Shown here: piece after piece, positions 34,864-46,279 of the stretch
Layout: each line of letters opens with the position of its first letter
Numbering within the stretch: position 1 is the first letter of the stretch
Source of the DNA: Deinandra increscens subsp. villosa
Taxonomy: Eukaryota; Streptophyta; Magnoliopsida; Asterales; Asteraceae
NCBI GenBank assembly: GCA_039602395.1
Contig: JBCNJP010000017.1
Coordinates: 22,092,275 to 22,156,274, forward strand
Reading direction: 5' to 3'
Length of the DNA: 64,000 bases
Notes under the pieces: generated by a model
What the model was told of the DNA's origin: nothing
The model's database searches: none
What the model saw: the letters and a program-made list of their open reading frames with translations, nothing else
Position numbers and translations under genes: made by a program

Positions 34864-36280
34864 TGTAACATCCGTTATGTTTCAAAAACTCAGAAACTCG
34901 ACCAATATCAAGATCCAAGGTTTAAGCCCACTTCTCAACACCATGAATGTTGGATTACTCTATTCCATATGATAATACTCTGAAAATGATGAACGTGGGC
35001 GAAAACCGCATACGAAACCGACTTATAACGAAGCGGGAATCGTAAAAACAAGTTTGATGTTTGTTGGTGAGTTGCTAGTCGCGAATTTCGTCCCACATTG
35101 CCCCACCAGCGAAAATTTCATTCCTTATACACCTATAAATACCTCTTTTAGGTCCCTTATAGTTTTCAACTCCTAGTTTGAGTATAAACAAGTGGAATAA
35201 CCAAATTTTGGTGGTTCCACAAGTACAATACCCATTCGGGTGTCGTGCTTAGTAGTTTTTTATGCTCTCGGCGAGGAGGTGCTGCTTTTCAAGCTCGTCT
35301 CATTTGAAAAGCTTCTTTGAGGTAATTCTTCTTCTTTTTCTTTCTTTGTTTCATTTTTTCTTTCCTTTCGTTATTCGTTTTTTATTTATCGCTTTATTAG
35401 TTTAATTAGTTTAATTTAGGTTCTTAGTTAGATGCTTTAGGCTCGTTTAGGTAGCCTTGCTAAGGCTCGTTCTTAGAACGCCTAGCATTGTTAAGGCTTG
35501 TCCTTTGGACGGCCTAGCTTTGCAAAGGCATGTCATTAGGATTGCGGAATAAGGCTTGTTCTTCACAAATCAACAATTAACTAATACTTAATCATTCTAA
35601 TATGTAATTCAGGTTTTGAACATAAACTCATTTTTTAAGAATTTCAAATAGATTAGAAATCGATATCTGTTTAACAACATATTTAGTGATGGTACTTGAG
35701 ACGCGAATTAATGACATGTAGTAACTAGAAGGGTGAAAACACCGTGGGGTCTCTGTCAAAAGGATAAGTGTTCGCATAAATCCCATAGTCGGACTTGGAT
35801 ACTTACTTGGGATGCCCCGATGAGAGTGTCATAACCTATTAGGCTAAAGCATGTCTAGTAACGTTTAAGGTATTGTTACTCGTAAAAGTTAACATTTTTC
35901 AAACTTCAGTTTATAACATTAAAACCCATTCCCCGAATGCATAAGAGGTTAGAATCTCATATTCTAATATTCATATTGTCCCCTTCTATTCTTTTAGGAT
36001 GAATCTCCGGGACTAATCCTTTCATTTTCACTTTTTGCTTTGTAGACTTAACTTCTAATCCAAGTGAGTAATCCTTGCCCCTTTTCTCACTTTCTCAGTT
36101 TTGGGGTTGCAACATGTATCCTATTTCAAAGTGTTATCTTTCAAGTTTATCAATTACCATGCGTATGTGATCTATGTGTGAATTATGTGTTATGTGGCTT
36201 CTAGCATGATTTGTCAATATGTGAATTTCAAAGGTTTTCATGTTTATCAAAGGTTTTCATGTTTTCATTGGATGTCAAGT
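34864..36280 (+). repeat. 5' LTR of gypsy B, segment 1
   Basis: Aligns with 50724-52275 of the 3' LTR. TATAAATA at 35134-35141. About 150 bp present in the 3' LTR (51395-51560) are missing here near 35540. Contains leader-module copy 35715-35862. Ends in CAAGT, the target of copia E. Confidence 0.88.
35715..35862 (+). repeat. Conserved leader module of gypsy A/B family (copy in 5' LTR of B)
   Basis: CATGTAGTAACTAGAAGGG...CTATTAGGCTAAAGCATGTC. Same module as 2526-2675 but inside an LTR. Confidence 0.65.
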
Positions 36281-36757
36281 TGAAGATCAATGTAGGGAGG
36301 AATTCATAGTTTTGTTAAGTCTACTTGTTTAGATTAGTTTCAGTTGTAATATTGTCTTTTGATTAGCTAGCGAAACTACCGAGCGAAACTGTTGTTTCGC
36401 TCGGTATCTAGATTAGGGTTGTCTCAGTGACAGTTTCGCTTGGCCAGCGAAACAACCAGCGAAACTGTCTACTGATCTGTATAAATAGTAGCCTTTGTGC
36501 TCTCATTTGTAACTTTTGCAACATTCTCAACCCTAATACAAGATATCTGGATTTTGGTAAGTTTGGTGACGGCTAGGAGCATCTTATTCCATCTTTGTAG
36601 CTTTTGTTCATCTCTTATCATTCTTTGGTTGATGTTGTGATTGTTCAATACTAAAAAACCCATTTTAGCTATTGGAAATCATCATCTATTGATATTTGAT
36701 TGGTTTTCTTCTGAAAACACCATCATTAGCACTGATTAAGAACAGTAAGGACCAACA
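36281..36757 (+). repeat. 5' LTR of copia E, with promoter and splice-donor-like site
   Basis: TGAAGATCAATG...GACCAACA. TATAAATAG at 36480-36488. GGTAAGTTTGG at 36556-36566 resembles a plant 5' splice site downstream of the probable RNA start. Contains GCGAAACT micro-repeats in both orientations. Confidence 0.9.
36480..36488 (+). promoter_or_regulatory. TATA box of LTR E
   Basis: TATAAATAG, repeated in the 3' LTR at 45478-45486. Confidence 0.65.
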
Positions 36758-36760
36758 ATA

Positions 36761-36773
36761 TGGTATCAGAGCC
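36761..36773 (+). other. Primer binding site of copia E
   Basis: TGGTATCAGAGCC three bases after the LTR, complementary to initiator Met-tRNA. Confidence 0.88.
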
Positions 36774-36979
36774 ATTGTGCTCTTGATTTTTGGTGTTTTT
36801 GAGTGTTTTTGGTAAAACTTTTGAAAATCTATTTGGATCTGAAATCTGATTGTTTTGGATTGAAAATTGGTTGAATATTGTATGTTTTGATGTCCTGAAG
36901 CATATGCAATCAACTGATCATTACTCAATAGTGATTTGGATTGGTTTGTGACCATTCTTCTTCAAAAAGAGGGTTTTCT

Positions 36980-37370
36980 ATTCTGGGCGAAACTAAGGTT
37001 CTTCCAGCGACACTATACAGCGAAACTGCTGTATCTTCCAGCGATACTATACAGCGAAACTATAGTGTCGCCGTGAATCATATAATTGTTTTTGGACGAA
37101 ACTACTGGCGAAACAACATTATTTTTGAACGAAAGTTCAAACCAGTTTCCAGCGAATCTAGCTAGCGAAACTGTGTGTCATCGGGTATTTCCTAGCGAAA
37201 GTACTGCCCGTGCATACAGCGAAACTAGTTGGCGAAACTGCTGACTTGGTTCAGTGTTCCCAAGCGAAACTGCTGGCGAAATTATAAGTTCCAGCGAAAT
37301 TATTCATCTGATCAGGATTTCCGAGCGAAATTGCTGGCGAAACTAATTCTCCCAGCGAAACTAACCAAAT
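36980..37370 (+). repeat. Leader micro-repeat region of copia E (GCGAAACT motif)
   Basis: More than a dozen GCGAAACT or close variants are spaced 15-30 bp apart. TTTCTTATTTCAG at 37397-37409, eleven bases before the gag ATG, looks like a splice acceptor, so the repeats may be intronic. Confidence 0.75.
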
Positions 37371-37420
37371 TGTCTTGTTCTTTGTTTGTTTGTGTCTTTC
37401 TTATTTCAGGCTGATTTGAG

Positions 37421-40198
37421 ATGGCATCAGGTACCAATGTTGCTGACAATGAAAGCATCGCTCCAAACCGACCACCGAGGCTGATCAACGGAGACAATTT
37501 TGAAGACTGGAAACGATGTCTGAAATCGTTCTTTCTGTACACCGATTACAATCAATGGTTGTCGATCGTCAATGGACCTCATGTTCAAACTATCACTACT
37601 GGTGAAGTAACACAGATCAACACCAACCCGTCTTCCTTTTCTGAGAAGGATTTGAAACTTATTGATCGAGATCAAAAAGCTCTTGGTGCTCTTTCTCTCT
37701 GTTTGTCGCAAGAAATATACAATCGTAGGTTCTTGAAGCAAAAGAGTGACACGACTGAAGCTTTACAGAATATTATCCTGTCCGTGGAAAGTTCAAGAAG
37801 TAAGAAAGTCAAGGCAATCAGAAGCGACAATGGAACTAAATTTCGTAATCAGATCTTTGACTCTTTCTGCGCAAACAAAGGGATTCTTCGACAATACAGT
37901 GCACCAAGAACTCCGCAGCAGAATGGAGTTGCTGAAAGGAAGAATCGCACACTTGTGGAAGCTGCTCGTACAATGTTGATTGAATCAAAGCTATCGATAA
38001 TCTTTTGGGCTGAAGCTGTGAACTGTGCGTCCTACGTGTTGAACCGTGTCCTCATCGTGAAAGATAAGATGAAGACGTCATATGAGCTGTATCATGGAAG
38101 GAAGCCACTGATTGATTTCTTTAAGCCGTTTGGATGTTCGTGCACATTGCTGAATACCGAAGCTCAAATTACGAAATTTGGAGCTGTCTCCGACGAATGT
38201 TTCTTTATGGGGTATTCTTCTTCTCAAAAGGGTTATAGAGTTTATAAAAAACGCACTCGAATTGTGCAGGAATCCTACTACGTTGACTGGCAAGAATCAA
38301 ACTCTCCCAACACCGGGTCTGGACCAGAATGGTTTTATGATTCAGATACTCTGTTCAAGTCATTCAATCTCCCTATCCTTGCTGAAGCAAATGATAATCC
38401 TCCTCTCGTCATTATCACCCCTCACTCCGAAATTTAACAACAAAACCTATGCTCATCCTCACAACCTTCGCATCAACCCGACCCTCCATCTTCCTCTAAT
38501 GAATTACCCCATCAAACCTCCGAACCCGCTCCCCTCAACCTTGACTCAAATTTCAAAACCTTAAAAGATCATCCGCATGACCTCGTCATTGGTTCTATTA
38601 CGGATGGAGTGAGGACTCGTCATCAGTCTGGATTGATCAATGAATGTTTGTTCGCATGTTTTCTGTCTCAGATCGTTCCTAAAAATGTAAAAGAAGCTTT
38701 AGCAGATCCAAGTTGGGTGGATTCCATGCAGTCTGAGCTGCAACAATTCAGAAAGCTGAAGGTGTGGGAATTAGTGGATCTTCCAGAGAACAAGGTTCCA
38801 ATTGGTACAAAGTGGGTCTTTCGGAACAAGCCAGATGATAGAGGTGTCGTGATCAGAAACAAGGCAAGACTGGTGGTTCAAGGGTTTTATCAAGAAGAAG
38901 GAATTGACTATACCGATGTGTTTGCACCTGCTGCACGCATTGAGGCCATTCGAATTTTCTTGGCTCATGCTGCACACAAGGATTTCAAGGTGTTTCAAAT
39001 GGACGTCAAGTGCGCTTTCTTATATGGGGATATTGATGAAGAAATCTATGTGAATCAACCTCCAGGCTTCGAAGATCATGAATGTCCTAACAAAGTGTAC
39101 AAGCTCGATAAATCTCTCTACGGTCTACATCAGGCTCCCAGAATCTGGTACGAGACTTTGACTCAATATCTTATGGGTAAAGGTTTTACACGTGGATCCA
39201 TCGACATGACATTGTTTAAGAAAGAGGTCAACGGTGAAGTGCTGATTGTTCAAGTGTATGTAGACGATATCATTTTTGGTTCAACAAATGAGAAGCTGTG
39301 TCGCGAGTTTGAAGAATTGATGAAGGAGAAATTCGAAATGAGTATGATGGGGGAAATGTGTTTCTTTCTTGGCTTGCAGGTGGAACAAAAGCCAGACGGC
39401 ATTCTCATTCATCAAGAAAAGTACATTCTGGAAATTCTGAAGAAATACAAGATGAACGACGCTTCTGCTGAACTCACTCCTTTCACATCTCAGACATGTT
39501 TAACTCCCGACAATCAAGGAAAGCCGGTTGACCCCAAGTATTATCGATCAATGATTGGGTCTCTTATGTATCTCACAGGCAGTCGTCCGGACATCACTTT
39601 TGCCGTATGCTACTGTGCTCGTTATCAGGCTGACCCAAGAGAATCTCACGAAAAGGCCGTCAAGCGAATTTTCCGTTATTTGAAAGGTTCATCAAGATTG
39701 GGTCTATGGTATCCTAGGGGTGGAAGCTTTGTACTTAATTCATATTCCGACAGTGATCACGGAGGATGCAAGCTCGATCGAAAGTCAGTTTCTGGAGGAT
39801 GCCAGTTTCTTAGGGAATGCTTGGTTTCATGGCAAAGCAAAAAGCAAACAACTGTCTCCTTATCCACAGGTGAAGCTGAATACATCGTCGCCTCAAGTTG
39901 CTGTTGTCAAGTGCTGTGGATTCAACACCAAATGATGGATTATGGAATCAATTTCCTTCATACTCCGCTGTTCTGTGACAACGAAGCTGCTGTTGGAATC
40001 TCTAAGAACCCGATTCATCATACGAGAACAAAGCACATCGAAACCCGGGTTCATGCAATCCGTGACGCTCAAGAAAAAGGGTTTATCGATGTTATTCCCA
40101 TTGAAACCAAGGCCCAGAAAGCTGATATTTTCACCAAAACCTTTGATAAACCCCGCTTTTATGAGCTTATTAAAATGTTGGGCATGATTTCCTTTTAA
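37421..40198 (+). pseudogene. Gag-integrase fusion with RT and RNase H of copia E, one in-frame stop
   Basis: One frame of 926 codons with a single stop at 38435-38437. Residues 1-105 are copia gag (PPRLINGDNFEDWKRCLKSF, ALGALSLCLSQEIYN). From about residue 107 the sequence jumps in frame to the second half of integrase (FLKQKSDT, RSDNGTKFRNQ with the second catalytic Asp, PQQNGVAERKNRTL with the catalytic Glu). The first integrase Asp, the HHCC finger and the protease are missing. After the stop, RT has KWVFRNKPD, FQMDVKCAFLYGD, LYGLHQAPRIWYE and the YVDDIIFGS box. RNase H has SYSDSDHGG, RKSVSGGCQFL, STGEAEYI and TKHIETRVHAIRD. RT and RNase H look intact. It would reverse transcribe element RNA in particles. 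Confidence 0.93.
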
Positions 40199-41109
40199 AT
40201 AAATAAATATATAAAAAAAATAAAAAAAATAAAAAAAATAAATAAATAAATAAATATATTTTTGAATTCATTTTATCTTAAATTTTTGTACATATTCTTT
40301 TAACTTTGTTTTATCTTAAGTTTGTCTTATTCAGACCTGCATGCTAAATTCACGTTGTATTGAATCAGGTGGCTGTTGCAATTAAGCATGTTGATTGGCC
40401 AAATTCCTAAATCAAGAAATCAATGATCACGTCATCTACCTTCCAATGATTTCTGGCCAATCGTCACTCGAATATAATCAAGGGAGTAATTAAGTTCCAT
40501 TTACCTTGCAATTTCTCTCATAACTGATTATTGATGTCTTTGTTTGCAACATTGTGGGGGAATTGGGGATAAATCACATTGAAACTGCTTAAAAGGTGTC
40601 TCCATTCAAGCGTTTTTCAAAATATAAACTGTATGATTGGAATGCCTGACTTAATGATACTATCGAATGAAGGATAAATTACATGCATCATATCGGTAAC
40701 CCTTTCGGTTGATTTTCAAAATTGTGACAAGTATCGATCGAATCAATTTTGTTTTGTTTTTAGTTTTCTTATTGAAAATCCAAAAATAAAGTATTTGTGG
40801 ATTTTGGAGGAAGAATAAATAATCAAAAAACAGGTAAAATGAAAATGAGAAATTGATCCGACCAAGTGAGAAATGATAGTACATCAACATGCGTTATCTG
40901 CCATGGATAGAGTAGAAATAAAAGCTGTACTGTGCTTGTATGATCTTTGGGTGTGCATGACTAATATGATATCTATGAGTAGGATATAAACATAAAGCTT
41001 GCCTGATATACTCTAGTTTTCATTTCTTGATAAGTGTTGCAATGATTCTGATATTAAGAGATGTTCTGATGTACGCATGCTTTGCAATAAGGCTTTATGC
41101 CATTTTTAC
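40199..41109 (+). other. Non-coding region behind RNase H in copia E
   Basis: No frame. AAATAAATAAAT-rich start, a GTGGGGGAATTGGGG purine tract at 40552-40566, and a block GAGAAATTGATCCGACC...GTACATCAACATGCG (40847-40900) that C keeps near 54116-54165. Confidence 0.55.
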
Positions 41110-41351
41110 ACTCAACTCAGTGGGTCTTCTTTGCGTGCTTATGAAGCCGACCTGATCACCTGCTGATTGAGTTTCTGCTTTATTTTCTTGGTGTTTAGTA
41201 TATATCATCGGACTTTCTCTGCGTGCCGATAAGGCCGACCTTATTGTTGTTGATATATACGTCTTCTGCTTTATTTTTATTTTTTATTTTCCTAAGTGCA
41301 TCGGGCTCTCTCTGCGTGCTTTGCGGCCGACCTGATTGCTGTTCACTTAGG
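41110..41351 (+). repeat. Array of three GCGTG/GCCGACC hairpins in copia E
   Basis: Unit 1 (41110-41172): ACTCAACTCAG pairs with CTGATTGAGT, one bulged C. Unit 2: GTATATATCA (41198-41207) with TGATATATAC (41251-41260), ten perfect pairs. Unit 3: CCTAAGTG (41291-41298) with CACTTAGG (41344-41351), eight perfect pairs. Loops share TTTGCGTG or TCTGCGTG, then GCCGACCT. Each stem is followed by TTCTGCTTTATTTT. Stems differ completely between units. Confidence 0.8.
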
Positions 41352-41829
41352 GTTCTGCTTTATTTTTTGCATGAAACATCATGAACGTATATCTCATTTT
41401 GAAAAAGGATAAAAGAAAAATCAAGATAAATATGATGATTTGTTAACTTCTTTGATAGAGTGAGGCTGAGTGATCAGTGCATGATTAATACACCTTAAGC
41501 ATATCCAAAAATTATTAAATACTATTAGTGCATGCTTAAAATCAATGTGATGCATTCGGGATCTGCTTGACTTGCATGCTGATTAAGTCTGAAATTGAAA
41601 TGTGTATGATGCGTATTGGTTGATATGATCTCACGTCTGGATCTTTCTCAAAATTAAAATAGAGTTTGTTTGTATAGTCGTTTTACATCTCTTATTAGAA
41701 AACTCAAAAAGATTTTCTTTCTGCGTTATTTTTTGATAAGATCGATACTTTGTGAAGAGTATGATGCTTGTGCGAGTTTGTCGGCATTTCCAAAATTTCA
41801 AAATCTTAAATGAGTCAAAATTGAATTTT
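41352..41829 (+). other. Non-coding region of copia E
   Basis: No frame. Contains ACTCAAAAAGATTTTC (41703-41718), a word repeated in C near 55072, and AT-rich sequence. Confidence 0.45.
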
Positions 41830-42670
41830 TAGGGTTTCAGCGAAACTGTTGTTTCGCCTGATTAGTTTCGCCGTACACGCACTCAGCGAACTTATACTTT
41901 CGATGTCGGCGAAATTAAACTGTTTGATCAAAAGCTCGAGCGAATTTGCTCTTTCGCTTAGGCAAAACTGTTGTTTCGCCCCAGCGAAACTACGGGCGAA
42001 ACTGTTTAGATATTTATACTCGTCATCGAGAACTTTGGTCATTATCTCCTCGTACCCTCACCGAAAACCTGCAACAAAACCTGTCTCGCGAAACTGCCAA
42101 ATTCGCCAAAACCGTTCCTGTTACATCTCTTTTAACCGATATCGGTTCTATGTAAGTGTGATTCTTGGTCATATAATCGGTATACCGCATCCGAAACCGC
42201 AACAATTTTTAGGGTTTTTGAGTCGAATCGTCAAAGTGGGTTCTCGGCACTTAAATCGTTGTTTTAAACCGTTTTGGACCAACATTGTGGTAGTTTGATG
42301 ATGTATTTACTTAAATATTGGTTTAAAATGCAAAAGAATGGCTTAAAATCGATTTTCGGATTTTTGAATTTGAAAAGTCGCGTTCAGCGAAACTGCATGT
42401 TCCTCTAGCGAAACTGAACGAAAGTTCAAAATCACGAGCGAAACTGTTCAGCGATAATGCCCTAATTTCGTTGACAGTGTCGCCGTGATTCCATGCAAAA
42501 CTGCTGTTTCGCCTTCGGCGAAACTACAGTCTCGCAGCGAAACTGTTGTTTCTCGGCGAAACTGACCTCGTCAGTGTCGCTGCGACCAATCTCGCGAATC
42601 TATTGGTTTCGTCGTGTTGCGATACTATGGTTTCTAAGCGAAACTACTGTTTCGCAGCGAAACTATCTTT
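41830..42670 (+). repeat. Second micro-repeat leader of copia E, upstream of the 3' ORF
   Basis: Another dozen or more GCGAAACT motifs, several with the inverted GTTTCGC (for example GCGAAACTGTTGTTTCGCC), in the clusters 41835-42005 and 42385-42665. ACGCAG at 42724-42729 just before the ATG could be a splice acceptor. Confidence 0.75.
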
Positions 42671-42732
42671 TTAAATTCAATTTAATTTTAAATTCTTTTT
42701 AACTCACAAAATCTCGGTTTCATACGCAGATA

Positions 42733-45242
42733 ATGTCAAATTTAAAGCACGAGCCTCGAAGCAACGTTACAGCATTTTTGGATGATGGCACCGAGAAGGC
42801 AATTGGATTTAGAGATTGTATAGCATGGCTAAAGAAATCGTGCATCTTTCACGCTATATCACACATGCCGATCATGGACGAAAGGCATATCAGAGAATTC
42901 TGGCTGACTGCTGAGTACGACGTAAGGGCCAAACCAGAATGTATTCGGGCCAAAGTTATGAAGAAGGATATTGTTATTACAATGAAAACGATTGCTGAAG
43001 CCCTTAAGCTTGAAAGTGACGTAGGTGACGTCACAAAGATGAATGAATTGGAAATTTTGAAAGGATTTGAGAGAGAAATGGGTTATGAAGGTGGTGAATT
43101 ATGGAAGAACAAGAAATAAATCAAAAAGTCTTTAATGTCGAAGGAATGGAGATACATCGCTCACGTCTTCATTTCCTGCTTGGATGACAGAAAAGGGGGT
43201 TCTGATGGTCTTAACTTAATTTGGGCTGAGGCTATGCTTCTGGTATGTAAAGGGAAAAAGGCCAACATCCCTCAGCGTATCTTTGACGCAATGGTTTCCA
43301 ACATTCAAGCGCTGAAGAAGTCAAGATGGCTCCTGTATCCAAGATTTTTGCAAATGATAATCGATCACCTTGAGCCGGAACTGCCAAAGTTGGGTGTAGC
43401 TCTTGTTGTAACTCCTATGCACCCAAGAATTTTATCTGATTGTGCTGCTAAAAGACCCAATTTCTCCGGGTACACCACTTACCTGATGAAGCATATGTAC
43501 TCTGCAAAGAGGTACGAATATATTCAGAAGCTGATTGAATCTGAAAACAAGAGAAGAAATGACGGGAAAGAAAGTGAGAATGTTAAGGGAAAAAGGAAAC
43601 AGTATGTAAGAAGCTCTGGTAAAGAACCAGCAGATGAGATTGAAGATGAGATTGAAGAGATGGCACAGCTAGAAAGAAGATCAAAGCAAAAACGTAGTGC
43701 CACTACTGAAGAAGAAGTCAGGGGAAGCAAGAAAAGAAAAGTTGATCCTCGATCAGAGTTGGATCAGGATGTTATCAGAAATGTAAACACCTCTTTGGCC
43801 AATGAACTTGCAATGATCAAAACCAAGCTGGTCAACTCTGAGCTAAGAGAAAAAGAAAAGGATAAGCAAATACAGAATCTTAATGAGATTGTTGTGAAAC
43901 AATCTTCACTTTTAAAATCTGTGCTGGTAAATATGAATGAGATAAAGAAGCACCTGGGTTTGCCTAATCAGATGAGTGATGCTGAGATTGATTCCATGAC
44001 TGACATTTCAAAATTTACAACTGAAGCAGCAGGTGGCAGTGGTTCTGGTGTAAATGAAGCTGGTGGAAGTGGTGGTGGAGGAAATGAAGCTGGAGGAAGT
44101 GGTGCTGGAAATGATGAAGCTTTCGATACCATCAATGTAGGTGATTTAAACCTTTATGACTTTGAAACAGAGAAACAGCCAGAGATCGTCCAGGCACAAT
44201 TCCACCACTTAATTGATGAAGATGATGAAATTAAAGATCTTTCTGAGCCTGATAACTATTCTTTGAAAGAAAATCCTCTAACTTATCAAGCAAGGATAAG
44301 CTCTATCAGCCAAGAAGTGATCGATTTAAGAAGAGATGAATGGTTCACAAACCCGCTATTGAAGAACAGACTCCTTTATTCCAAAATATCTCAAAACCGA
44401 AAAGGAAAGAGTCTAATCGTCACATCATCAGCTGGAAATTCAATGCTGACATACATGCCTTCATGATTAAAAGATGAGGGGGCAGTATCTCATATGTGCA
44501 TAAACGCGGTAGCTTCAAAACTTTGCCAAGATGGGATCTGAGGAGATTGGCAGATCTTCCCCTTATTGACGAAGACAAAAGTGCAAGGGCCAGCAATTTG
44601 AAGATGATGCTGCAGCAGGGTGTGAAAGACGACTTTAAGTCCTTCGGGTATATGAGAGGAGAAAGGAGAAAATCAAAGACTGAAATTGATCAGAGGACTG
44701 GAAAGCCCAAAATTTCCCTAAGGTACAAACCAGCAAAAACAATGAACAGGGTTAGAATTCCTGATCAACAGCTATCAAGGCTGCAGTCATTCAAGAAATG
44801 GTTTTATGATAATCAAACTGGTGAAGTTGTTATCAGAATAGGAGAAGATGCTGAAATAAGGCTGTTTGATCCTATGGAAGTTTTCTCATTCAGCAATGAC
44901 GATCTGAAAACTCTGTGCGAAAATCAAATTCGATGTGGGGCAGGAGACGCCACAGCTGAAGAAGCAAACCTGTTCATGAGGGTTGCTAACAAGGCCCGGG
45001 GGATCATTAAAGAAATAAAAGATTTAGCACAGAAGGTAAGAGCTGGTGAAGAAAGATAGGAAGAAGACAGAGATCTGGCAAACCTGATGAACAAAACCTG
45101 GGGCGGTCTTGGAGAATCATCTGAGCAGGTTGAAAAGCCGGCTGATGTCCCCGTTGCTAATGAGCCAACTGTTTTGGGGGAATCAGAGTCTACAGATTTG
45201 AACAAAGAGCCAAGCCCGAATGAAGCCGGAGCAGAAGAATGA
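42733..45242 (+). pseudogene. 3' ORF of copia E (env-position protein), three breaks
   Basis: Starts ATG 42733 (MSNLKHEPRSNVTAFLDDG). An in-frame TAA at 43117 separates it from the next part (to 44466, same frame). A frameshift or stop near 44466-44495 leads to the part 44496-45242, which has an in-frame TAG near 45057. The N-terminal 220 codons have the look of a plant retroelement protein: IMDERHIREFWLTAEYD, MKTIAEALKLE, LIWAEAMLL, WLLYPRFLQMIIDHL, FSGYTTYLMKHMY. The middle is basic with KKRK (a possible nuclear signal), then coiled coil, then GGSG repeats. The C-terminal part has FKKWFYDNQTGEVVI, shared with G. No signal peptide or strong membrane helix. Probably one ancestral protein of about 830 residues; role unknown. 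Confidence 0.75.
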
Positions 45243-45264
45243 AGATCAAGAGGCTGAATCCCTC

Positions 45265-45278
45265 CCTAGGGGGAATAT
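45265..45278 (+). other. Polypurine tract of copia E
   Basis: CCTAGGGGGAATAT-type tract directly before the 3' LTR. Confidence 0.8.
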
Positions 45279-45754
45279 TGAAGATCAATGTAGGGAGGAA
45301 TTCATATTTTTGTTAAGTCTACTTGTTTAGATTAGTTTCAATTGTAATATTGTCTTTTGATTAGCTAGCGAAACTACCGAGCGAAACTGTTGTTTCGCTC
45401 GGTATCTAGATTAGGGTTGTCTCAGTGACAGTTTCACTTGGCCAGCGAAACTACCAGCGAAACTGTCTACTGATCTGTATAAATAGTAGCCTTTGTGCTC
45501 TCATTTGTAACTTTTGCAACATTCTCAACCCTAATACAAGATATCTGGATTTTGGTAAGTTTGGTGACGGCTAGGAGCATCTTATACCATCTTTGTAGCT
45601 TTTGTTCATCTCTTATCATTCTTTGGTTGATGTTGTGATTGTTCAATACTAAAAACCCATTTTAGCTATTGGAAATCATCATCTATTGATATTTGATTGG
45701 TTTTCTTCTCAAAACACCATCATTAGCACTGATTAAGATCAGTGAGGACCAACA
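45279..45754 (+). repeat. 3' LTR of copia E
   Basis: TGAAGATC...CCAACA, followed by the CAAGT duplication. Confidence 0.92.
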
Positions 45755-46279
45755 CAAGTATGTCATGGTTCTCATGTCTTTCATGTCTTTCATTTGGCAT
45801 AAACATTAACGTAAGGCCTGGGGTAACAAAGGTAGATCTATCGGTTGACAACCCACTCAACTTGACCGGTTTGGCGTTGGGTGTTTGGAGCCTATAGTCT
45901 AACCTGCGGGTTAGGGAATCTATTATATGTCATTGAGGTTTGTTTATGCCTAGTCTTTCATGTAACGCATGTTTTTCAAATATATGTTATGTATCAAACT
46001 AGTGGTTACTCACCAACTATTTATAGTTGACCCCCTTTATTTTATACATGTTGCAGGCTATGATGTTGATGTTTCAAGATGCTATCACATAGGGCTTTTG
46101 GACCTAGTTTAAATAAAGAAATAGTATTTATTATCAATATGTGGTGTATTGTTTTATTTTCAATGTCATCAATGAAAGAAATTCATTATTTATCAACTAT
46201 TATCACTAAATTAGTTGTCATGAGCTTATGGGCAATCTAATCATGCCCCAACATTTCCGCCGTCCGTTGGGGTGTGACA
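45755..46279 (+). repeat. 5' LTR of gypsy B, segment 2, and primer binding site
   Basis: Resumes the LTR after E and ends GGGGTGTGACA. Compared with the 3' LTR it lacks about 100 bp around 45940 where the 3' copy has a TATGCCTAGTCTTTCATG duplication. TGGTATCAGAGCC at 46283-46295 is the primer binding site. Confidence 0.88.

Larger units (their letters stand above)
36281..45754 (+). mobile_element. Ty1/copia (Sirevirus-like) retrotransposon E with 3' ORF
   Basis: LTRs of 477 and 476 bp (36281-36757, 45279-45754) differ by about eight substitutions and one indel by eye. Exact duplication CAAGT (36276-36280, 45755-45759). In order it carries PBS, micro-repeat leader, a gag-integrase fusion, RT and RNase H, a hairpin array, a second micro-repeat leader, a 3' ORF, polypurine tract and 3' LTR. 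It is the youngest layer and the best preserved coding element in the window, but lacks protease and the first half of integrase, so it is not autonomous. Confidence 0.93.

Noticed and set aside
42733..45242. Genuine retroviral envelope in copia E
   Set aside because: No signal peptide, cleavage site or membrane anchor visible; position alone is not enough.
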